DNA of 64,000 nucleotides from NCBI RefSeq assembly GCF_036170895.1, contig NZ_CP108036.1, positions 2,604,001 through 2,668,000 on the forward strand, given 5' to 3'. The notes beneath the pieces were generated by a model that had not been told where the DNA came from, did not search any database, and saw only the letters and a list, made by a program, of their open reading frames with translations. The first letter of the stretch is position 1. Each line of letters starts with the position of its first letter. The DNA comes from Streptomyces erythrochromogenes. Its GTDB lineage: Bacteria; Actinomycetota; Actinomycetes; Streptomycetales; Streptomycetaceae. Shown piece by piece: positions 15,631 through 27,360 of this stretch. A program made the translations under genes and the position numbers.

Positions 15631-16386
15631 ATGGTGGCCCCACCGGAGAATGCCCCGCCGGACAACGACGTGCTCTGGGCGCGGTCCCTTCACTACGCGC
15701 ACGACGGAGCCCCCGCCCTCGTCGGTGTCTCCCTCGGGGTCCGCCCGGGCGAGATCGTGGCCCTGACCGGCCCGCGCGGCAGCGGCAAGACCACTCTGCT
15801 GCGCTGTCTGTCCGGGCAGCTGCGCCCCTCCGAGGGCGAGGTCTGGTTCAACAGCGTCCCCGTGCACACCATGGGAGACCTGTCCCGCGAGCGGCTGCGC
15901 CGCGACCGCTTCGGCTGGCTCGGCAGCGAACCCCAGCTGCTGCCCGAGCTGAAGGTCTGGGAGAACGCCGCCCTGCCCCTGCTGCTCTCCGGGGCCTCCC
16001 ACCGCAGCGCCAAGCACGCCGCCTGCGAATGGCTCGACCGCCTCGACATCGGCGCCTTCGCCCGCAAGCGCCCCGCCTCCCTGACCCGCGCCGAGTGCCA
16101 GCGGGTCGCCCTGGCCCGAGCCCTGGTCAACGTCCCCTCGGTGATCTACGCCGACGAGCCCACCGCCCCGCTGCACCGGGCCGACCGGGCCCTGCTGCTG
16201 CGGACGCTGACCACCGCGGCCCGCTCCCACGAGATCACCGTGCTGCTGGCCACCGACGACGAGGCCACCGCGGCCGTCGCGGACCGCCGTCTGAACCTGG
16301 TCGACGGCCGCCTCGCGGTGAACGCCGCCGCATCCCCGGTCCCCGACACCCCGGAGGGCCAGGCCGCGTGCTCGCTCTCCGCCTAG
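15631..16386 (+). CDS. ABC transporter ATP-binding protein (LolD/MacB type)
   Basis: A 251-aa ATPase. The Walker A is GPRGSGKTTLL, a Walker B-like VIYADEPTAPLHRADRA is present, and the signature region is divergent (LTRAECQRVALARALV in place of LSGGQ). The altered signature and Ala after DEPT hint at reduced or specialised ATPase function. ATG 15631 has GGAGG 8 nt upstream. It overlaps the next membrane protein by 19 bp, so they probably form one exporter. Substrate unknown. Confidence 0.83.
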   Translation: MVAPPENAPPDNDVLWARSLHYAHDGAPALVGVSLGVRPGEIVALTGPRGSGKTTLLRCLSGQLRPSEGEVWFNSVPVHTMGDLSRERLRRDRFGWLGSEPQLLPELKVWENAALPLLLSGASHRSAKHAACEWLDRLDIGAFARKRPASLTRAECQRVALARALVNVPSVIYADEPTAPLHRADRALLLRTLTTAARSHEITVLLATDDEATAAVADRRLNLVDGRLAVNAAASPVPDTPEGQAACSLSA

Positions 16387-17441
16387 CCCGCGGCTCCCGG
16401 CCCCTCGTCCAGCTGCGGCGGCTGCTCGTCGCCGCCGCCTCCGCCGGGACCGGCTTCCTGCTGCTGTACGTACTCGCCGGAGCCGTGGCCCGGCCCGCCG
16501 GATCGTTCCCTCGCCTGCTGTGGGCCCTGGTCCCGCTGGCCGCGACGGTCCACTTCGCCGTAGCCGTCGCCCGGGCCGACCCCGCCACCCGGCCCCGCGA
16601 GGGGTTGGACGCCGCCGGGCTGGGACCCGTACGCCTGGCCCTGGCCGCCGCGATCTCCACGGCCGTCGCCTGCGCCCTGGGCAGTGCCCTGGCCCTGGCG
16701 CTCTTCCTCCACCTCCGCGGGGACCTCGCCGGCCTGCCGTTCGACGGCTCCGGCTCCCGGCTCCTGCACGCCGAGCAGCCGCTGCCCGTGGCGGCCGCCC
16801 TGACCCTGCTGGCCCTCGTACCCCTGACCGCCTCGGCCGCCACCGCCCTCGCGCTGCGTCCGCACCGGCCGCTGGCTCCGCAGACCGCCCTGCCCTGGGG
16901 CATCGCGCTGACCGCCTGCGGGTTCGCCACCGAGGCCTACGCCGGCCGGGACGGCGGCGGGGTCCTCGCCGGCTGGACGCTGACCGCGGTCGGGCTCGCC
17001 CTCGCCGGACCCGGTCTGGCCTACGCCTGCGGAAGCCTGGTCCAGGCCGTGCGCCCCGGTGCGCTGCGGCTGCTGGCCGGGCGGTCCCTCCAGGAGCAGG
17101 CCTCCCGGATCGGGCCGCCGCTGGGCGTGCTGTGCTCCGTCGCCGCGGGGGCCCTGACGGCCCTCGCCCTGCGGGACCGCGGCGGGCTGCACGTACCGCT
17201 CGGTCCGCTGGCCTGGCCGGCCGTCGCCCTGGTGGCCCTGTGCGCCGCCGCGACCCTTCTCACATCCGCGATGGAGACCCGCCGGACCGAGACCGCCGGA
17301 CGCAAGGCCCTGCTCGATCTGGCCGCTCCCGCAAGGGTCCTGCGTACGGCGGCGGGTCTGCGGGCCACCGCGCTCGTGGCCGTGTGCGTACCCCTCAGCT
17401 GGGGTGTGGCACAGCTGACGTCGCTGGCACTGACCCGCTGA
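16368..17441 (+). CDS. ABC exporter membrane subunit, partner of the preceding ATPase
   Basis: A 357-aa highly hydrophobic protein with about eight predicted helices, including LLLYVLAGAVARPAG, VPLAATVHFAVAVA and ALVAVCVPLSWGVAQL. I recognise no specific family motif. Its GTG start (16368) lies inside the ATPase gene with GGAGGG upstream, so co-translation and partnership with that ATPase are likely. Confidence 0.68.
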   Translation: MLALRLARGSRPLVQLRRLLVAAASAGTGFLLLYVLAGAVARPAGSFPRLLWALVPLAATVHFAVAVARADPATRPREGLDAAGLGPVRLALAAAISTAVACALGSALALALFLHLRGDLAGLPFDGSGSRLLHAEQPLPVAAALTLLALVPLTASAATALALRPHRPLAPQTALPWGIALTACGFATEAYAGRDGGGVLAGWTLTAVGLALAGPGLAYACGSLVQAVRPGALRLLAGRSLQEQASRIGPPLGVLCSVAAGALTALALRDRGGLHVPLGPLAWPAVALVALCAAATLLTSAMETRRTETAGRKALLDLAAPARVLRTAAGLRATALVAVCVPLSWGVAQLTSLALTR

Positions 17442-17454
17442 GGCGTACAGCCCT

Positions 17455-17460
17455 TAGGGT
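17455..17460 (+). promoter_or_regulatory. -10 box of a probably leaderless promoter
   Basis: TAGGGT lies 7 nt before ATG 17468, so transcription would start at or next to the start codon. CTGACC at 17430-17435 is a possible -35 with 19-bp spacing. The gene has no usable Shine-Dalgarno, consistent with leaderless translation. Confidence 0.5.
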
Positions 17461-17467
17461 GGGCCGA

Positions 17468-18559
17468 ATGGTCAACGCAGACATCGAGATCGAGACGCTC
17501 GCCGAATTCGACCAGGTCGTGGCACGCGGCTCGCTCAGCGGCTACCGGATCCAGTCGGTCAACCTGCTGGAGCGGACCTTCGCGCTGCTGGCCGCCGACA
17601 CCTCGGCGGCCGTCTTCCTGGGCTGCGCGATGGAGCCCGACGCCTCGGCGAAGGTCCGTGCGGACGGCGCGCTGGTCTTCCCGCCCGTTCCCGACCTGCC
17701 CTTCAACCCGTACCGGGGCCTGCTCTACACGCCGGAGGAGCTCTTCGAGGGGCTGCCCGGCGGCTACGAGGCCACCCCGGACGCCGAGACGTACGCCTGG
17801 TTCCAGGAGACCGGAACCGACGGCGACGTCTTGTCCTCGATGCTGCGCTCCGTCCACGACGACGCGATCTCCGACGCCCTCGACGAGCACCTCCTCGCCG
17901 CCCGCGTGGTGGGCGTGATGGGCGGCCACGCCATGTCCCGGGGCTGCGCGGACTACCGCGGTGCCGCGGAGCTCGGCCGGGCGCTGACACGGTCCGGGCT
18001 GACCGTGGCCACGGGCGGCGGCCCCGGCGCGATGGAGGCCGCCAACCTCGGCGCCTACCTGGCGCCGGCCCCGGACGAGGCCCTCGACGAGGCCCTCGAA
18101 CTGCTGGCCAAGGCCCCCTCCTTCGAGCCGTCGGTGTCCGACTGGGCGGGCGCGGCCTTCGCCGTACGGGACCGCTGGCCCGGCGGCGGCGACTCGGTGG
18201 GCATCCCCACCTGGTTCTACGGTCACGAGCCGCCGAACGCCTTCGCGGCGCACATCGCCAAGTACTTCGCGAACGCCACCCGGGAGGACGGGCTGCTGGC
18301 CCGGTCCACCGCGGGCGTGGTGTTCCTGCCCGGCGCGGCCGGCACCGTGCAGGAGATATTCGACAGCGCGACGCCGAACTACTACGGGTCCCGGGGCGAG
18401 CCGGCGCCGATGGTCCTGGTCGGCCGCACCCACTGGACCGAGCACCTCCCGGCATGGCCCCTGCTGCGGGCACTGGCCCGGGGCCGGGCGATGGAGTCGC
18501 GGATCGCGCTCGTCGACTCGGTGGACGAGGTCCCCGGCGTACTCGCTTCGATGAGCTGA
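17468..18559 (+). CDS. LOG-family-like protein (Rossmann nucleotide-binding)
   Basis: A 363-aa protein. The C-terminal half has the LOG-type nucleotide fold: VVGVMGGHAMSRG, VATGGGPGAMEAANLGAY (GGGxGxME) and FLPGAAGTVQEIF (in place of PGGxGTxxE). Classical LOG proteins are cytokinin riboside 5'-phosphate phosphoribohydrolases. This longer type with a ~150-residue N-terminal domain has no settled role. It appears to be transcribed alone from a leaderless promoter. Confidence 0.75.
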   Translation: MVNADIEIETLAEFDQVVARGSLSGYRIQSVNLLERTFALLAADTSAAVFLGCAMEPDASAKVRADGALVFPPVPDLPFNPYRGLLYTPEELFEGLPGGYEATPDAETYAWFQETGTDGDVLSSMLRSVHDDAISDALDEHLLAARVVGVMGGHAMSRGCADYRGAAELGRALTRSGLTVATGGGPGAMEAANLGAYLAPAPDEALDEALELLAKAPSFEPSVSDWAGAAFAVRDRWPGGGDSVGIPTWFYGHEPPNAFAAHIAKYFANATREDGLLARSTAGVVFLPGAAGTVQEIFDSATPNYYGSRGEPAPMVLVGRTHWTEHLPAWPLLRALARGRAMESRIALVDSVDEVPGVLASMS

Positions 18560-18589
18560 GCTCCGGAGGCAACTTCCGGGCCGATTCCA

Positions 18590-18625
18590 ACGTCTGGCAG
18601 AGGTACCGCAAAACCTGCCAGACGT
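18590..18625. repeat. 11-bp perfect inverted repeat between LOG-like and DMT-like genes
   Basis: ACGTCTGGCAG (18590-18600) and CTGCCAGACGT (18615-18625) flank a 14-nt loop. They sit between the LOG-like stop and the GTG at 18640, right against that gene's GAACGGAG ribosome site. It may terminate the upstream gene or be an operator for the downstream one; sequence alone does not decide. Confidence 0.5.
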
Positions 18626-18639
18626 GAACGGAGCCATCG

Positions 18640-19545
18640 GTGCTCATAGGCCTGCTGACCGCTGTCGCGGCATCCATCTGCTACGGCACGGGATCCGTGC
18701 TGCAAGCCGTCGGATCGCGCCGCGCCGCCCGGATGAACCCGGCGGCGGCCGGGGTGACCGCCCACGGCGGCCCCAACCTCTCGTCCACCGCGAAGGCGGC
18801 GATGACGTGGGAGTTCATCGTCGGCACGATCCTGGACTTCGTCGGCTTCGGGCTCGGCGCCCTGGCCGCCCGCCTCCTCCCGCTCTTCCTCTCCCAGACG
18901 GTGATCAGCGCCAACCTGGTCATCACGGCCGTGCTGAGCGTGAAGATGCTCGGCATCCGGCTGACCCGCAAGGAATGGGCCTCGATCGGTGTCGTCTGCA
19001 CCGCGCTGGTGCTGCTGGCGACGGCGGCGGGCCACGAGGGCGGCCACCATGCGCCGATGTCCACGCACTGGTGGCTGCTGGGAATCACCGCGCTGCTGAT
19101 GGTGGGCGGCACGGTGGCCGTCCGCCTCCTCGGCGGCGGGGCCGCGATCCTGGCGGGTCTGCTGTCCGGCCTGGGCTTCGGCGCGCTCGGCGTCGGCGTA
19201 CGGATCCTCAACGGCGTCGACCCGTTCGACCTCGGCGCCCTCCTCACCGACCCGGCCCTCTACGCCATCCTGCTGGCCGGCATCGGCGGCATGTACCTGC
19301 ACACCGTCGCCCTGCAGATCGGCTCGGTGAACGGAGCGACCGCGGCCCTCGTCGTCGGCGAGACGGTGCTCCCCGGCGCGATCGGAGTGCTCTGGCTCGG
19401 CGACGCCTCGCGCCCCGGCCTGGCCTGGCTGGCGGTCCTCGGCTTCGTCATGGCCGTGACCGGCGCGGTGGCGGTGGCCTGGTACGGCAAGCACGAGGGC
19501 GCCGAGGAGGAGGCCCCTGCGGCCGTACCGGAGCCGGTCGGCTGA
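18640..19545 (+). CDS. DMT-superfamily (EamA-like) integral membrane protein
   Basis: A 301-aa protein with nine to ten hydrophobic helices in two internal halves, the second containing the IGSVNGATAALVVGETVLPG segment. The layout resembles drug/metabolite transporters. The His-rich loop HEGGHHAPMSTHW in the middle could bind metal. Substrate unknown. The GTG at 18640 has GAACGGAG upstream. Confidence 0.72.
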   Translation: MLIGLLTAVAASICYGTGSVLQAVGSRRAARMNPAAAGVTAHGGPNLSSTAKAAMTWEFIVGTILDFVGFGLGALAARLLPLFLSQTVISANLVITAVLSVKMLGIRLTRKEWASIGVVCTALVLLATAAGHEGGHHAPMSTHWWLLGITALLMVGGTVAVRLLGGGAAILAGLLSGLGFGALGVGVRILNGVDPFDLGALLTDPALYAILLAGIGGMYLHTVALQIGSVNGATAALVVGETVLPGAIGVLWLGDASRPGLAWLAVLGFVMAVTGAVAVAWYGKHEGAEEEAPAAVPEPVG

Positions 19546-19659
19546 CCGCCCGGCCGGCCCGGGCGGCCCCGTACCGCTCCCTCACCCGGTCGGCCGACCC
19601 CGGTGGTGGCGCGGCGACGGCTGTCGCTTGCTGGACCGGGGGGAGAGAGCGAGGGGTTC

Positions 19660-20295
19660 ATGGAGCCCACGACCGATCGGCTGCAGACACCGCGCGCGGC
19701 CGGTATGGCCGGAGTCGCCTTCGCCCTGCTCCTCGGTGCGGCGATCGTCCTGATGCGGATCTCCGTTCCGGCCGGTGACGCCGCCGACGCGACCATCGAC
19801 CCGGACCGCCGCTGGGCGGTCCAGCTGGCCCTGCAGATCGTTCCCTTCGCCGGCATCTTCTTCCTCTGGTTCATGGGCGCCCTCCGCGCGCACACCGGCG
19901 AGGCCGAGGACCGGTTCGTCGCCACCGTGTTCCTCGGCAGCGGCTTCGTCTTCGTGGCCACCCTGTTCGCCGCCGCGGCGGCGGCGGGCACCGTGCTGAA
20001 CGAGGAGACTCCCTCCGACTTCGGCCGCCACTACGCCTACGCCCTGCTCGCGACGTACGCGATGCGCATGGCGGCGGTCTTCGTCCTCGCGACCTCGATG
20101 ATCGGGCGGATGCTCGGCGTCTTCCCCAAGCCGCTGGCCATGCTGGGCACGCTCGTCGGCCTGGTCCTGATCGTGGTGGGCGCCGGCGTGCCCTGGTCCG
20201 AGCTGCTGTTCCCGGCGTGGGCCCTGGTGATCAGCCTCTACATCCTGCGGGTCCGGCGCACGGCCGCGCCCACGGACGGCTCCGGCCCGCCCTGA
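19660..20295 (+). CDS. Integral membrane protein of unknown function
   Basis: A 211-aa protein with about five hydrophobic segments: MAGVAFALLLGAAIVLM, VQLALQIVPFAGIFFLWFMG, FLGSGFVFVATLFAAAAAAG, YAMRMAAVFVLATSMIG and LAMLGTLVGLVLIVVGAG. No known motif is recognised. ATG 19660 has GAGGGG upstream. It lies between the DMT-like gene and the P450 operon on the same strand. Confidence 0.7.
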   Translation: MEPTTDRLQTPRAAGMAGVAFALLLGAAIVLMRISVPAGDAADATIDPDRRWAVQLALQIVPFAGIFFLWFMGALRAHTGEAEDRFVATVFLGSGFVFVATLFAAAAAAGTVLNEETPSDFGRHYAYALLATYAMRMAAVFVLATSMIGRMLGVFPKPLAMLGTLVGLVLIVVGAGVPWSELLFPAWALVISLYILRVRRTAAPTDGSGPP

Positions 20296-20431
20296 ACCCC
20301 TCCTGACCTGGTGGTCCGTGGCTCCGGCAGGCGGCCTCCCGGTACCGCGTGCATGCTGGTGGACAAGGGGAGGATCCGGGGGTACCCCGGGGGCGACGGG
20401 GATCAACAGCCGAGGGAAAGGCAGATCCGTC

Positions 20432-20695
20432 ATGAGGCTTGTCGTCGACCTCAACCGCTGCCAGGGATACGCACAGTGCGCCTTCCTCGCTCCCGACGTC
20501 TTCGCCATGCACGGCGACGAGTCGCTCCTGTACAACCCGGAAGCGGCCGCCGAGCAGCACGAGAACGTCGTCCGCGCCGTGGCAGCCTGCCCGGTGGGCG
20601 CGATCCTCCTCGAAGTCACAGACGAGGACATGGCGGACATGGTGTCCCAGGAGGCCGCTACCGCGGCCGGCGCCGGTTCCGGAGGCGCGCGGTGA
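20432..20695 (+). CDS. Ferredoxin of the P450 operon (3Fe-4S type)
   Basis: An 87-aa ferredoxin with RCQGYAQC and a later ACPVGA, the short Cys pattern typical of 3Fe-4S ferredoxins that serve bacterial P450s. It would carry electrons from the reductase next door to the CYP. Its stop overlaps the reductase GTG (GTGA). GAGGGAAAGG precedes ATG 20432. Confidence 0.87.
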   Translation: MRLVVDLNRCQGYAQCAFLAPDVFAMHGDESLLYNPEAAAEQHENVVRAVAACPVGAILLEVTDEDMADMVSQEAATAAGAGSGGAR

Positions 20696-22095
20696 CCGGT
20701 GAGCGCACCCGCGACGGGGCCCTGGAGTACCTCAAGCGCGAAGGCCGCATCGTCATCGTCGGCGCTTCGCTCGCGGGTCTGCGGGCTGCCGAGACCATGC
20801 GGGAGAAGGGGTTCACCGGTTCGCTCACGATGATCGGCGACGAACCCTACGAGCCGTACGACCGGCCCCCGCTGTCCAAGCAGGTCCTGCTGGGCCACGC
20901 GGTAGCGGACCACACAGCGCTCCCCCGCCGCCGGGTGATCGACGCCGACTGGCGCCTCGGAGTCCCCGCGACGGGCCTGGACATGGCCGCCCGCCGGGTC
21001 CGGCTCGGCAACGGCGACGAGGTCGAGTACGACCGGCTGCTGATCGCCACCGGCGTCCGCGCCCGGCCCTGGCCCAACGAGGAGGAGGGCTCCCTCCAAG
21101 GGGTCTTCGTCCTGCGCACCCGCGACGACGGCGAGGGACTGCAGCGCGCCCTCGCCGACAACCCCCGCCGGGTGCTCGTCATCGGAGCCGGGTTCACCGG
21201 GTCCGAGATCGCCTCCGCCTGCCGGGAACGCGGCCTGAACGTGACCGTCGCCGAACGGGGCGACGCCCCGCTCGTCGGCGCGCTCGGCGGGGTGATCGGC
21301 GAGGTGGCGGCCGAGATGCACCGGGAGCACGAGGTCGACCTGCGCACCGGCGTCATGGTCACCGCCCTGGAGGGCGACCCCTCGGGCCGGGTCCGCGCCG
21401 CCCACCTGTCCGACGGCTCCACGATCGAGGCCGACGTGGTGGTCGTCTCCCTCGGCGCGCAGCGCAACACCGAGTGGCTCGCCGGTTCCGGACTCGGCGC
21501 CGGCCCCCGGGGCATCGCCTGCGACGCGGGCTGCCGGGCCTTCGACGTCCGGGGCATCGTCACCGACGACATCTACGTGGCGGGTGACGTGGCACGTTCC
21601 CCGCACGCGCTGTTCGGCTACCAGTTCCTGTCCCTGGAGCACTGGGGCAACGCCGTCGCGCAGGCCGACACGGCCGCGCACAACATGCTCAGCGAGAGCG
21701 CGGACCGCCGTCCCCACCTGTGGGTACCGGCCTTCTGGTCCTCGCAGTTCGGCGTGAACATCAAGTCGGTCGGGGTGCCGCCGATGGGCACCGAGATCCT
21801 CATCACCCAGGGCTCGCTGGCCGAGCGCCGGTTCGCGGCCGTCTACGGCTACCAGGGGCGGGTGATCGCGGCCGTCACCTTCGACAACTGCCGGTGGCTG
21901 CCGTTCTACGAGCACCAGATCGAGAGCACCGCGCCGTTCCCGCCGCCGTACTCCACGGTGGACCGCAGGCCGGAGGGGAACAAGCCGGTGCCGGCGGACT
22001 TCCCCGACCCCTCGGTCCCGACCCACGGCCCGACCATCACCCTCAGCGGCTACTCGCCGGCCGACCGGAAGATGACCTTCACCCCCGGGCGCTGA
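20692..22095 (+). CDS. FAD-dependent NAD(P)H-ferredoxin reductase
   Basis: A 467-aa flavoprotein. The FAD-binding GASLAGLRAAETMR lies near residue 24, EPYEPYDRPPLSK is present, a second dinucleotide motif VIGAGFTGSEIAS lies near 164, and IYVAGDVA is the C-terminal FAD contact. It is of the putidaredoxin-reductase class but about 60 residues longer at the C-terminus. Sandwiched between ferredoxin and P450, it completes a class I electron chain. Confidence 0.88.
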   Translation: MTGERTRDGALEYLKREGRIVIVGASLAGLRAAETMREKGFTGSLTMIGDEPYEPYDRPPLSKQVLLGHAVADHTALPRRRVIDADWRLGVPATGLDMAARRVRLGNGDEVEYDRLLIATGVRARPWPNEEEGSLQGVFVLRTRDDGEGLQRALADNPRRVLVIGAGFTGSEIASACRERGLNVTVAERGDAPLVGALGGVIGEVAAEMHREHEVDLRTGVMVTALEGDPSGRVRAAHLSDGSTIEADVVVVSLGAQRNTEWLAGSGLGAGPRGIACDAGCRAFDVRGIVTDDIYVAGDVARSPHALFGYQFLSLEHWGNAVAQADTAAHNMLSESADRRPHLWVPAFWSSQFGVNIKSVGVPPMGTEILITQGSLAERRFAAVYGYQGRVIAAVTFDNCRWLPFYEHQIESTAPFPPPYSTVDRRPEGNKPVPADFPDPSVPTHGPTITLSGYSPADRKMTFTPGR

Positions 22096-22134
22096 CCGCG
22101 CCGCGACCGCCCCCGAGGATCACGAGGACCCGTC

Positions 22135-23391
<1,257 letters not shown>

Positions 23392-23398
23392 GGAGTGC

Positions 23399-24438
<1,040 letters not shown>

Positions 24439-24439
<1 letters not shown>

Positions 24440-26193
24440 CAGAACTCTCCGGAGGTCTTGTCGGGTCGCAGTCGCTCCAGCACCAGCAGGGACACCGCGC
24501 ACACCAGCATCAGGATCGTGCTCAGGGCCATCGCCTGCCCGTAGTTCAGCTCGCCGGCCCGCCCCAGCAGCCGCGCCACGGCCACCGGCAGGGTCGGCTG
24601 GTCCGGCCGCGCGATGAAGACGGTCGCGCCGAACTCCCCCAGCGACACGGCGAAGGCGAACCCGGCCGCGATCAGCAGCGCCCTCCGCACCAGTGGGAGG
24701 TCCACCTCCCGCCAGGCGCGCAGCGGTGACGCGCCGAGCACGGCGGCGGCCTCCCGCAGCCGCCCGTCCACCGCGCGCAGGACCGGCAGCATGGTCCGTA
24801 CGACGAAGGGCACGCCCACCAGGGCCTGCGCCAGCGGCACGAGGATCCACGAGGTCCGCAGGTCCAGCGGCGGCTCGTCCAGGGTGATCAGGAATCCGAA
24901 GCCGACTGTCACGGCGGACACCCCCAGCGGGAGCATCAGCATCGCGTCGAAGCCGCGTACGAAGCGGCCCCCGCGCCGGGTCAGTGCCGCGGCCGCGAGT
25001 CCCCCGATGACCAGGGCGATCGCGGTGGCGGCGAGCGCGTACTGCAGGGAGTTCCAGATCGCCTCCAGCGGTGGCACCAGGAAGGTCCCGCCACCGGCGC
25101 CGGCGTCCTGCAGGGCCCGGTAGAAGCCGATTCCGTAGCCGCCGGGGGTGTCGAAGGACCGCTCGACCAGCACGGCCAAGGGCGCCACGATGAGCAGCCC
25201 GATGGTCAGCAGGACCCCGCCCAGCAGGGTGCGCTGCGCCCATCCGCGCGGCCGGTGCGCGGTGCGGCCCGGGTCGACGAGGCGCAGTGCGGTCTCGCGC
25301 CGGCGCACGGTCCAGGCGTGCAGGGCGAGGATCGCGCCGATCGCGGCGAACTGCACCATCGTCAGCACGGCTGCCGTCGACAGGTCAAGGAGCTGCGCGG
25401 TCTGCCGGTAGACCTCCACCTCCAGCGTGGAGTAGGCGGGTCCGCCCAGGATGAGGACGACGCCGAAGGAGCTGAAGGTGAAGAGGAACACCATCAGGGA
25501 GGCCGCGGCGACGGCCGGGGCCAGCGCGGGCAGCGTCACCCGCCGCCAGGCGGCGAACCGGCCGGCGCCCAGCACCCGGGCGGCCTCCTCCTGGCGCGGG
25601 TCGAGCTGCGCCCACAGGCCGCCGACCGTGCGGACGATGACGGCGTAGTTGAAGAAGACGTGTGCGAGCAGGATCGCCCAGACGGTGGTGTCGAGGCGGA
25701 CGCCCGCCGTTTCGTCCAGCAGTCCGCCGCGCCCGAGCAGTGCGAGGAAGGCGGTGCCCACGACCACGGTCGGGAGCACGAAGGGCACGGTCACCACCGC
25801 CCGCAGCAGCTGCTTGCCCGGGAACTCGAAGCGCGCGAAGACGTACGCGCCGGGGAGTGCGATCAGCAGCGTGAGCACGGTGGAGGCGAGCGCCTGCCAG
25901 GTGGTGAACCACAGCACGTCGGCGATGTCGGGCCGGGACAGCACCTCGCCGATCCGGCCGAACTGCCATCCGGTGTCGGTCTTGAGGCCGCGGCCGACGA
26001 TCGCCGCGACGGGGTAGGCGAAGAACAGCCCGAAGAAGACGAGGGGGACGGCCATCAGGGCCAGGCGGACGGCGGTGGCCCGCCCGCTCTCGCCCTGTCC
26101 GGGTACCCGCCCCGGTCCGGGGACCGGGGCGGCGTCCTGGGACGCCGCGCCCGGCTCCTTCGTACCGCCTACTTCACGACGAGGGCGGTCCAT
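24439..26193 (-). CDS. Thiamine-type ABC transporter permease (fused double-domain)
   Basis: A 584-aa permease with two consecutive binding-protein-dependent transport domains in one chain, as in ThiP/FbpB. Each half has ~6 helices and an EAA-like loop: EEAARVLGAGRFAAWRRV in the first and REAAAVLGASPLRAWREV in the second. The ATG at 26193 overlaps the upstream binding-protein gene by 25 bp; a GTG at 26205 is also possible. Translation is probably coupled. Confidence 0.85.
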
Positions 26194-27266
26194 GCCTTGA
26201 CCCACTGCTCACGGTTCTTGGCGATGGTCTCCGGAGTGACGTTCTCCGGCTTCTCGACCACCACACCGTGCTTGGTGAACAGCTCCGGCAGCGCGGCGTC
26301 CTTGGTCACGGGATTCACGAACATCTGGAGGGGCATGTCCTCCTGGAACTTCTTGCTGATCAGGAAGTCGACGAGGGCCTTGCCGCCCTCCTCGTTCTTC
26401 GCGCCCTTCAGCAGACCCGCGAACTCGATCTGGCGGAAGCAGGTGCCGGTGGCGACGCCCGTCGGGGCCTCGGCCGGCTGCGGCTCGCCGTACAGCACCT
26501 CGACCGGCGGGCTGGAGGCGTAGGAGACGACGAGCGGGCGGTCGCCCTTGGCCTTCTTGCCGCCCGCGGAGCCGGAGAAGCGCTCGTTGTAGGCCTGCTC
26601 CCAGCCGTCGACGACCTCGACGCCGTTGGCCTTCAGCTTGCTCCAGTAGTCCTTCCAGCCCTCCTCGCCGTACTTGCCGACGGAGGCGAGCATGAAGCCG
26701 AGGCCGGGAGAGGAGGTCGCGGCGTTCTCGACCACCAGCAGGTTCTTGTACTCCGGCTTGGTGAGGTCGTCCAGCGTCTGCGGCGGGGCGATCTTCTTGT
26801 CGGCGAAGTACGCCTTGTCGTAGTTGACACAGATGTCGCCGGAGTCGATCGGGGTGACCCGGTGCTCCTTGTCGAGCACGTACTCGGGCTTCACGTCGGC
26901 CAGGCCCTTGGCCTCGTACGGGGTGAAGATGCCGTTGTCGAGGGCGCGCGAGAGCAGGGTGTTGTCGACGCCGAAGAAGACGTCGCCGCGCGGGGAGCCC
27001 TTGGTGAGGATCTCCTGGTTCAGGGCGGCGCCGGCGTCACCGGACTTCAGCACCTTGACGGAGTAGCCGCTCTGCTGCTCGAACTCCTTGAGGACCGCTT
27101 CGGTCACGTTGAAGGAGTCGTGGGAGACGAGCGTGACGGTCTTGGACTTGGGGGCGTCGCTCGTGCCCGCGGGCTTGTCCTTGGCGTCGCCGCCGCAGGC
27201 GCTGAGCGTGGTGACGCCCAGCGCGGCCGCGAGCGCGGCGCCCGCGATCTTCTTGGTGGTGCTCAC
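26169..27266 (-). CDS. Thiamine-type ABC transporter substrate-binding lipoprotein
   Basis: A 365-aa lipoprotein with signal KIAGAALAAALGVTTLSAC and acylated Cys. The mature part (VTLVSHDSFNVTEAVLKEFE) resembles the ThiB/TbpA family. The GTG start at 27266 has AGGAGG 8 nt upstream. It is the first gene of the operon and is preceded by a TPP riboswitch and two hairpins. Confidence 0.87.
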   Translation of the reverse strand: MSTTKKIAGAALAAALGVTTLSACGGDAKDKPAGTSDAPKSKTVTLVSHDSFNVTEAVLKEFEQQSGYSVKVLKSGDAGAALNQEILTKGSPRGDVFFGVDNTLLSRALDNGIFTPYEAKGLADVKPEYVLDKEHRVTPIDSGDICVNYDKAYFADKKIAPPQTLDDLTKPEYKNLLVVENAATSSPGLGFMLASVGKYGEEGWKDYWSKLKANGVEVVDGWEQAYNERFSGSAGGKKAKGDRPLVVSYASSPPVEVLYGEPQPAEAPTGVATGTCFRQIEFAGLLKGAKNEEGGKALVDFLISKKFQEDMPLQMFVNPVTKDAALPELFTKHGVVVEKPENVTPETIAKNREQWVKAWTALVVK

Positions 27267-27275
27267 TGGTGATTC

Positions 27276-27294
27276 CTCCTGGGATGACCAGGAG
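27276..27294 (-). promoter_or_regulatory. Shine-Dalgarno-sequestering hairpin in the riboswitch leader
   Basis: On the minus strand CTCCTGG pairs with CCAGGAG around a 5-nt loop (arms 27288-27294 and 27276-27282). The 3' arm contains most of the AGGAGG ribosome site of the binding-protein gene. Folding would block initiation, giving a translational layer of control. Confidence 0.55.
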
Positions 27295-27302
27295 AAGACG
27301 CG

Positions 27303-27343
27303 GCCCTGCCCGGCGCTCTGTGGGAGCGGACGCCGGGCAGGGC
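27303..27343 (-). terminator. Intrinsic-terminator-like hairpin of the TPP riboswitch
   Basis: GCCCTGCCCGGCG (27303-27315) and CGCCGGGCAGGGC (27331-27343) pair perfectly over 13 bp. It stands between the aptamer and the start codon, the normal place for a riboswitch expression platform. No T tract follows. Confidence 0.6.
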
Positions 27344-27360
27344 GCAACAGCTTGAGTGGT

